Shown here piece after piece: positions 27,351 through 33,172 of a stretch of 33,172 nt of DNA. The stretch is from Spirochaetota bacterium (GTDB lineage Bacteria > Spirochaetota > UBA4802 > UBA5368). The stretch spans positions 1 to 33,172 of the forward strand of contig JALOTJ010000036.1 in assembly GCA_025457965.1 (NCBI GenBank), in the 5' to 3' direction. The position numbers and the translations under genes were made by a program. Position 1 is the stretch's first letter. Every line of letters starts with the position of its first letter. The notes beneath the pieces were generated by a model. That model was not told the origin of the DNA and searched no databases. It was given only the letters and a program-made list of their open reading frames with translations.

Positions 27351-28766
27351 TCAGGAAACGGCCGTTCCGCCGGCGCCGCTTTTTATCCGCGCGATAAGGC
27401 CCTCGAGGGTCTCCGCCGCGTTTCCTTCCATAAAGCACACGTTGTCTTTGCCGTACAGGGTGTTCTCGACACCGGAATAGCCCGGCTTTCGGTCCATGTT
27501 GCAGACGATGATACTGTGCGCGTCCTCGGCGCGGAGCACGGGCATGCCGTAGATCGGCGTGCCCTCGGCGCTGTTGGCCGCCGGGTTCACGACGTCGCAC
27601 GCGCCGACGATGAGCGCGGCGTCGGTCGCGGGGAAATCCGGGTTGATGGTATCCATATCGACCAGGCGCTCGTAGGGGATGTCCACCTCGGCCAGGAGCA
27701 CGTTCATGTGCCCGGGCATGCGGCCCGCGACCGGGTGGATGGCGAAGCGCACGTTCGCCCCGCGCGATTCGAGCAGGTCGTAGAGCGCGCGCACCTGCGT
27801 CTGCGCCTGCGCCAGCGCCATTCCGTATCCGGGGATGATGACGACGCTCGACGCGGAGGCGAGTATCGACGCGGGGTCCATTTCGCGCGCCGTGTGCGGT
27901 GCGGCCGGTGCCGCGTCAGCAGGCCTGGCGGGCGGGGCGGAGCCGCCGGCTCGACCGGTGCTTCCGGTCAGCACGTCGATGAGCGATCGGTTCATGGCGC
28001 GGCACATGATGCGCGTGAGGATGAGGCCCGCCGCGCCCACGACCGCCCCGATCGAGACGAGCAGGATGTCGCCCACGGCGAAGCCGCAGATCGAGGCGGC
28101 AAGCCCCGAGTACGAGTTGAGGAGCGAGATGGCCACCGGCATGTCCGCCCCGCCGATGGGCAGCGTAAAATGCGCGCCGAAGCCGAGCGCGAGCGCGAGG
28201 ACGACGAACGACGCGATCGCGGCGGTGCGCCCGTCGGCGAGCGTCGCGAAGACGGCGAGCGCACCGATCGACGCGAGGAACAGCAGCGAAAGGACGCCCG
28301 CGCCGCGGTTATGTACCGGGCGCTGCGGAAGGAGGCCCTGGAGCTTTCCGGCGGCGACCAGGCTTCCGGAGAGGGTGAGCGCGCCGATGACGAGCGCGAG
28401 CTGCCCGGTGATGCGCGCGGGCATCACCATGATGTCATGGCTTTCAAGAATGACCGAGAGCGCGACCAGGAGCGAGGCGCCGCCGCCGAGGCCGTTGAGG
28501 AGCGCGACCATCTGCGGCATGCGGATCATCGTTACACGGAAGGCCATTATCGCGCCGATGAGCGTACCGATCGCCATGGCGATGTAGAGCGCACGTGCGT
28601 CGACGATGCCGTTGTGCCACAGGACGAGCGCGATCGCCGCGAGCATCGAAAGCGCCCCCAGCCTGTTTCCGAGCGCCGCGCGCTCGACCGAGCTCATCAG
28701 CCGTATGCCCGCGAGCACGGCGAGTATGACGGCGAGACCGGCTGTTTCGTATATTCCGAATGTCAT
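27351..28766 (-). CDS. pntB: NAD(P) transhydrogenase subunit beta
   Basis: Multi-TM N-terminus; C-terminal NADP domain (VVIIPGYGMALAQAQ, FAIHPVAGRMPGHMNVLLAEVDIPYE, DVVNPAANSAEGTPIYGMPVL). Confidence 0.96.
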   Translation of the reverse strand: MTFGIYETAGLAVILAVLAGIRLMSSVERAALGNRLGALSMLAAIALVLWHNGIVDARALYIAMAIGTLIGAIMAFRVTMIRMPQMVALLNGLGGGASLLVALSVILESHDIMVMPARITGQLALVIGALTLSGSLVAAGKLQGLLPQRPVHNRGAGVLSLLFLASIGALAVFATLADGRTAAIASFVVLALALGFGAHFTLPIGGADMPVAISLLNSYSGLAASICGFAVGDILLVSIGAVVGAAGLILTRIMCRAMNRSLIDVLTGSTGRAGGSAPPARPADAAPAAPHTAREMDPASILASASSVVIIPGYGMALAQAQTQVRALYDLLESRGANVRFAIHPVAGRMPGHMNVLLAEVDIPYERLVDMDTINPDFPATDAALIVGACDVVNPAANSAEGTPIYGMPVLRAEDAHSIIVCNMDRKPGYSGVENTLYGKDNVCFMEGNAAETLEGLIARIKSGAGGTAVS

Positions 28767-28770
28767 GGCC

Positions 28771-29049
28771 TTATTTCCCCGATTTGAACATGCGAAGCAT
28801 ACGGTCGGTGACAAGGAAGCCGCCGACGACATTAATCGTAGCAAGCACTATTGCGGCGATGCCCAGCATCCTGCTTCCGCTATGGAGCGCGAGCGCGGCC
28901 GCGGCGAGCGCGCCGAGCACCGTAACGCCCGAGAGCGCGTTCATGCCCGACATGAGCGGCGTGTGCAGGAGCGAGGGTACGTTCGATATAAGCCGGTAAC
29001 CGACCGCGGCCGAAACAAGGAATACGCCGACGAGCACCAAAAAACCCAT
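28771..29049 (-). CDS. pntAB: NAD(P) transhydrogenase subunit alpha part 2 (membrane domain)
   Basis: 92-aa TM protein (VPSLLHTPLMSGMNALSGVTVLGAL, NVVGGFLVTDRMLRMF). Confidence 0.94.
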   Translation of the reverse strand: MGFLVLVGVFLVSAAVGYRLISNVPSLLHTPLMSGMNALSGVTVLGALAAAALALHSGSRMLGIAAIVLATINVVGGFLVTDRMLRMFKSGK

Positions 29050-29051
29050 GG

Positions 29052-30239
29052 TCAGCCCCCCTTCTTCGCGGCCGCCATCGCCTCGAGCGCCCCGGCGTGC
29101 ACCAGTTTGCCGTCGATCGTTACGAGCGAGGAGGCGACGATTTCGTCACTGCGGTCGATGCGTATCTTTCCATCCTTGACGAGATACGAAACGAGGTTGT
29201 AGATGTTATGCGCGAACATCCACGTCGAGCTCGTCGGAACGTATCCGGGAATGTTCTTGGTGCCGATGATGGTGATGCCGTGCTTCACGCAGGTGTGGCC
29301 CGGGTCGGTCGCCGCGCAGTTGCCGCCCTGGTCCACGGCGATGTCCACGATCACCGAGCCGGAGCGCATCTCTTTCACCATGTCCCCGGTAACGATGATG
29401 GGCGCGATCTTGCCGGGCACCAGCGCCGAAAGCACGATGATGTCGGACTTTATGACCGTCTCGCGGATCGCCGCGCGCTCCTTCTCCAGCCACTCATCGG
29501 GCAGCGCGAGCGCGTACCCGCCCGAGCCGATCGCCATCTCCCGCGGCACACCCGTGTCCACGATCTTCGCGCCGAGGCTTTTGGCCTGCTCGGCCGCATC
29601 GGGCCGTATGTCGGCGGCGAAGACCATCGCGCCGAGGCGCTTCGCCGTGGCGAGCGCCTGGAGGCCCGCCACGCCCGCGCCCACCACGAATACCTGCGAG
29701 GGCTGGATGACGCCGACGGCCGTGCCGACCATGGGCAGGAACTTGGTGAGCTCGTCGGCGGCCATTACCACGCCCTTGTAGCCGGCCACCGTGCTCATGG
29801 AGGTGAGCGCGTCCATGGTCTGCGCGCGCGTGATGCGCGGGATGCCGTCGAGCGTGAGGCCCGTGACTCCCTGCCGGGCGAGGTCGTTGACCATGCCGTG
29901 ATTGGAGGGCGAGGCCGGGTGCAGGAAGGTGACGAGGAGCTGGCCTTTTTTCATCATGGCCACCTCGTGCTTCTTCTTCGCCTCGTTGTAGAGCGGCTCC
30001 TTGACCTTCATGATGATGTCGGCCTGCGCGTAGATTTTCTCGCAGTCGTCCACGACGCTCGCGCCGGCGGCGCTGTATTCATCGTCGTAAAAATGGGCGT
30101 CGCTCCCCGCTCCGGTCTCCACCAGCACCTTCGCGCCTTCGGCAACGAGCTTTTTGACGGTCTCGGGTATCGCCGCGACCCGGAACTCGTGCTCCATTAT
30201 CTCCCTGGGTATGCCCACGGTCAGTCCGCTGAAATTCAT
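29052..30239 (-). CDS. pntAA: NAD(P) transhydrogenase subunit alpha part 1 (NAD-binding)
   Basis: AlaDH/PNT domains: VGIPREIMEHEFRVAAIPETV, VGAGVAGLQALATAKRLGA, GSVIVDIAVDQGGNCA. Confidence 0.96.
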   Translation of the reverse strand: MNFSGLTVGIPREIMEHEFRVAAIPETVKKLVAEGAKVLVETGAGSDAHFYDDEYSAAGASVVDDCEKIYAQADIIMKVKEPLYNEAKKKHEVAMMKKGQLLVTFLHPASPSNHGMVNDLARQGVTGLTLDGIPRITRAQTMDALTSMSTVAGYKGVVMAADELTKFLPMVGTAVGVIQPSQVFVVGAGVAGLQALATAKRLGAMVFAADIRPDAAEQAKSLGAKIVDTGVPREMAIGSGGYALALPDEWLEKERAAIRETVIKSDIIVLSALVPGKIAPIIVTGDMVKEMRSGSVIVDIAVDQGGNCAATDPGHTCVKHGITIIGTKNIPGYVPTSSTWMFAHNIYNLVSYLVKDGKIRIDRSDEIVASSLVTIDGKLVHAGALEAMAAAKKGG

Positions 30240-30306
30240 GGCCGTCCTCCGCTTTGCGAATCAGTATATACGCGCCTGCCGCGCCGGTCAATAACGCAAA
30301 CAATAA

Positions 30307-30324
30307 TGAGTAAGCGCTCACTCA
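30307..30324. promoter_or_regulatory. Near-perfect palindromic operator candidate (TGAGTAAGCGCTCACTCA) upstream of pntAA
   Basis: 8 of 9 half-site pairs match; lies immediately downstream of the predicted pntAA -10 element. Confidence 0.55.
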
Positions 30325-30325
30325 G

Positions 30326-30354
30326 TTTATGCCCCGGAGGGGCCTCTCTGTCAA
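30326..30354 (-). promoter_or_regulatory. Predicted sigma70-type promoter for pntAA-pntAB-pntB
   Basis: On minus strand: TTGACA (30349-30354), 17-bp spacer, CATAAA (30326-30331). Confidence 0.55.
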
Positions 30355-30440
30355 TATTAATTTGGTAATTTTTACGGGGATCCGGAGGGAGGCGGAATCC
30401 GGGCGTACCTGTGCCATCGCACGGTGGAGCACTGAACCGG

Positions 30441-30474
30441 GTCATCGCGAAAAGCGCAGCGACGTGGCGATCTC
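30441..30474. repeat. Dispersed palindromic repeat-like element (GTCATCGCGAAAAGCGCAGCGACGTGGCGATCTC)
   Basis: Intergenic; ATCGC...GCGAT inverted termini; resembles the widespread GTCATTGCGAGgagcgnAGCGACGnGGCAATCTC family, recalled from general knowledge. Confidence 0.55.
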
Positions 30475-30521
30475 AACAGGCACCATGGTGATTAATGGAG
30501 CATTGTGTATGCTGTTTGCGT

Positions 30522-30544
30522 GGGGATCGCATATATGCGACCCC
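30522..30544 (-). terminator. Strong hairpin downstream of etfA (possible terminator)
   Basis: GGGG-A-TCGCATATATGCGA-CCCC; contains a perfect 14-nt palindrome at 30527-30540; 26 nt beyond the etfA stop; no clear U-tract. Confidence 0.4.
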
Positions 30545-30569
30545 CTCTGTGCCCGGGCATGCGGGCGCG

Positions 30570-31607
30570 TCAGTCGCGCTTCTCGGCCTTCAGGCGCTCG
30601 ATGAGGGCGTCGAGCACGGAGGCGGCGTCGTCGGTGACGACGTAGTCGGACATCTCGGCGATCGGGGTATCGGGATCGCTGTTCACCGAGACGATGATGC
30701 CCGACTCCACGATCGACGCGGTGTGCTGTATCTGCCCGGAGACGCCGAAGCCCATGTAGAGCCGCGGGCGGATGGTCTTTCCGGTCTGGCCGATCATGCG
30801 CTCCTCGCCGCACCAGCGGTTGAATACCGGAACGCGCGTGGCGCCCGTTTCACCGCCGAGGAGCCCCGCGAGCTCGTAAAGCCGGTCGAAGTTCTTTTTT
30901 GAGCCCAGGCCCCTCCCGCCCGCCACGACCACCTGCGCCTGCTCCAGCGGCACGGCGGGCTTGTCCCAGCGCAGCGGCGCCTCCAGGCTTTCGATGCGCC
31001 CGTCGGCGCGGCCGGCGGCAAAGGGCACCTGGATGATCCGGGCATGGATATCCGTGCGCTCCTTTTTCACGAAGACGCCCTGCTGTACCGTGGCCATCTG
31101 CGGGCGGGCCTTCGGGCAGACGACGGTCGCGATGGCGTTTCCGCCGTAGGCCGGGCGCTTCATGAGCAGGAGGCCCGCGCCGTATTCGGGATGGTCGGCC
31201 ACCGCCAGGCCGGTGCAGTGCGCCGTGAGGCCGGTCGCGAAGCGCGCCGCCAGGCGCGGCGCGAGGTCGGCGCCGGCCTCGGTGGAGGGGAAGAGCAGGA
31301 TCGACGGCCGGTGGTCGCGGACGAGGCCGGCGAGGAGGTCGGGCACGACGCGGCTGTCGTAATGCTTGAGCGCCGGGTCGCTCGCGTACATGATGATGTC
31401 GGGCCCGTATTGTGCGACAACGGGCAGGTAGCGCTCCGCCTCCAGCGCGAAGACGAGCGCGCAGAGCCGTTCACCGAGCGCGTCGGCAAGTTCGCGCCCG
31501 CGCGTGATGAGCTCGAGCGCGCCCTCCAGCACCCGCTCGTGGTCCTGGATCTCGGCGAAGACCCACACATCACGATGATTCTTTTCCGTTACGGGTGCGG
31601 CGGTCAT
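30570..31607 (-). CDS. etfA: Electron transfer flavoprotein subunit alpha
   Basis: C-terminal FAD motif region VVAGGRGLGSKKNFDRLYELAGLLGGETGATR, GQTGKTIRPRLYMGFGVSGQIQHTAS, VNSDPDTPIAEMSDYVVTDDA. Confidence 0.96.
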   Translation of the reverse strand: MTAAPVTEKNHRDVWVFAEIQDHERVLEGALELITRGRELADALGERLCALVFALEAERYLPVVAQYGPDIIMYASDPALKHYDSRVVPDLLAGLVRDHRPSILLFPSTEAGADLAPRLAARFATGLTAHCTGLAVADHPEYGAGLLLMKRPAYGGNAIATVVCPKARPQMATVQQGVFVKKERTDIHARIIQVPFAAGRADGRIESLEAPLRWDKPAVPLEQAQVVVAGGRGLGSKKNFDRLYELAGLLGGETGATRVPVFNRWCGEERMIGQTGKTIRPRLYMGFGVSGQIQHTASIVESGIIVSVNSDPDTPIAEMSDYVVTDDAASVLDALIERLKAEKRD

Positions 31608-31616
31608 AGGCCTTCC

Positions 31617-32408
31617 TCAGTAGCGCAGTATGTCGTGTTTTCGCAGCCGCTGCACAAGCGCATCGGCCTTTTCCGCGGCGCTGCCGGCGATGGGCTCGCG
31701 TGAGCGCGTATGGGTGAAGAGGTGCGTGTCGATGACGACGGTGGGCGAGCCCGCCCCGCCGTACTCGAGCCGGCCGCCGCCGATGTCGTCCATCGAGAGC
31801 TCCTCGATAAGCGCGCCGGCGCTCTGCGCGATATCGGCCAGGCGCGCGAAGCGCACCCGGTTGTCGTCCCGCCCGACGGCGAACAGCAGCGGGAGCGCGG
31901 CGCGGATCTTCTGGTATTCGTGCCCGTAGATGCGCTCGATGGTCGCGTGGTTTTCTTCTATATGAAAGCGATGGATGCGGGTGATGAGCGGTATGCCCAG
32001 GATCTCCGAGAGCTGGCAGCCGACGTGGCCCGTGCCGCCGTCGATCGCCTCGCGCCCGGTGATGACCAGGTCGAAGGGCCCGAGCTTTCGTATCGCGCGC
32101 GCGAGCGCGCGGCTGGTGGCCAGCGAGTCCGAGCCGGCGAAGCGAGGATCTGAAAGGAGCACGCAGCGGTCCGCGCCGCAGGCGGCCGCCTCGCGGAGCG
32201 CCTCCCGCGCCTGGGGCGGGCCCATGCTGAGCGCCGTGACCTGCGCGCCGCACACGTCCTTTATTGAAAGCGCGGTCTCGAGGGCGTGGAGGTCGTCGGG
32301 GTTGACGATGTTACCGGCGGCCGAGCGGTCGATCGAGCCCGTGCGCGTGTCGAAGACCGAGCGGGCGGTGTCGGGGACCTGTTTGACGCACACGAGTATG
32401 GAGAGCAT
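31617..32408 (-). CDS. etfB: Electron transfer flavoprotein subunit beta
   Basis: MLSILVCVKQVPDT, NPDDLHALETALSIKD, DLVITGREAIDGGTGHVGCQLSEILGIP; start set at CAT 32406-32408. Confidence 0.95.
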   Translation of the reverse strand: MLSILVCVKQVPDTARSVFDTRTGSIDRSAAGNIVNPDDLHALETALSIKDVCGAQVTALSMGPPQAREALREAAACGADRCVLLSDPRFAGSDSLATSRALARAIRKLGPFDLVITGREAIDGGTGHVGCQLSEILGIPLITRIHRFHIEENHATIERIYGHEYQKIRAALPLLFAVGRDDNRVRFARLADIAQSAGALIEELSMDDIGGGRLEYGGAGSPTVVIDTHLFTHTRSREPIAGSAAEKADALVQRLRKHDILRY

Positions 32409-32410
32409 GC

Positions 32411-33172
<762 letters not shown>

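Noticed and set aside
29097-30368. 423-aa plus ORF antisense to pntAA, and the 484-aa ORF at 27333-28787 antisense to pntB
   Set aside because: Composition artefacts (Arg/His/Asp-rich) opposite clearly identified transhydrogenase genes.

Overview
The 33.2 kb window is GC-rich, gene-dense bacterial chromosome that looks mostly housekeeping. Content suggests a spirochaete-like lineage, but this is inference only. I see no phage, IS element, CRISPR array, rRNA or tRNA. From left to right: an OppD/DppD-type ABC ATPase (-) with a coupled small protein; a lipoprotein with a metallophosphoesterase fold but degenerate metal motifs (-); ribBA, a receiver-HATPase fusion and mtnA (+); a minus-strand envelope cluster (prepilin peptidase, substrate-binding/OmpA-like fusion, three tandem paralogous beta-barrels, zinc-ribbon protein); hemC and a cobA-hemD fusion (+); a DUF4838-type secreted protein, a DUF1761 protein and an MCP (+); an SGNH hydrolase (-); a Na/Pi cotransporter with PhoU-like tail (+); a receiver-PASx3-GGDEF-EAL protein (-); a large acyl-CoA dehydrogenase (-); hemB and a frameshifted MBL-fold hydrolase (+); a 60-aa zinc ribbon (-); pntAA-pntAB-pntB (-); and acd-etfB-etfA (-), truncated at the right edge. 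The items most worth a second look are the SBP-OmpA fusion next to the triplicated barrels, the receiver-HATPase fusion, the degenerate metallophosphoesterase, a promoter/operator palindrome upstream of pntAA, a hairpin-rich intergenic element before hemB, a dispersed-type repeat at 30441-30474, a near-identical palindrome at two convergent gene junctions, and a C-run frameshift in the MBL gene. I did not find a clear, completely new multi-gene system; the envelope cluster is the best candidate.
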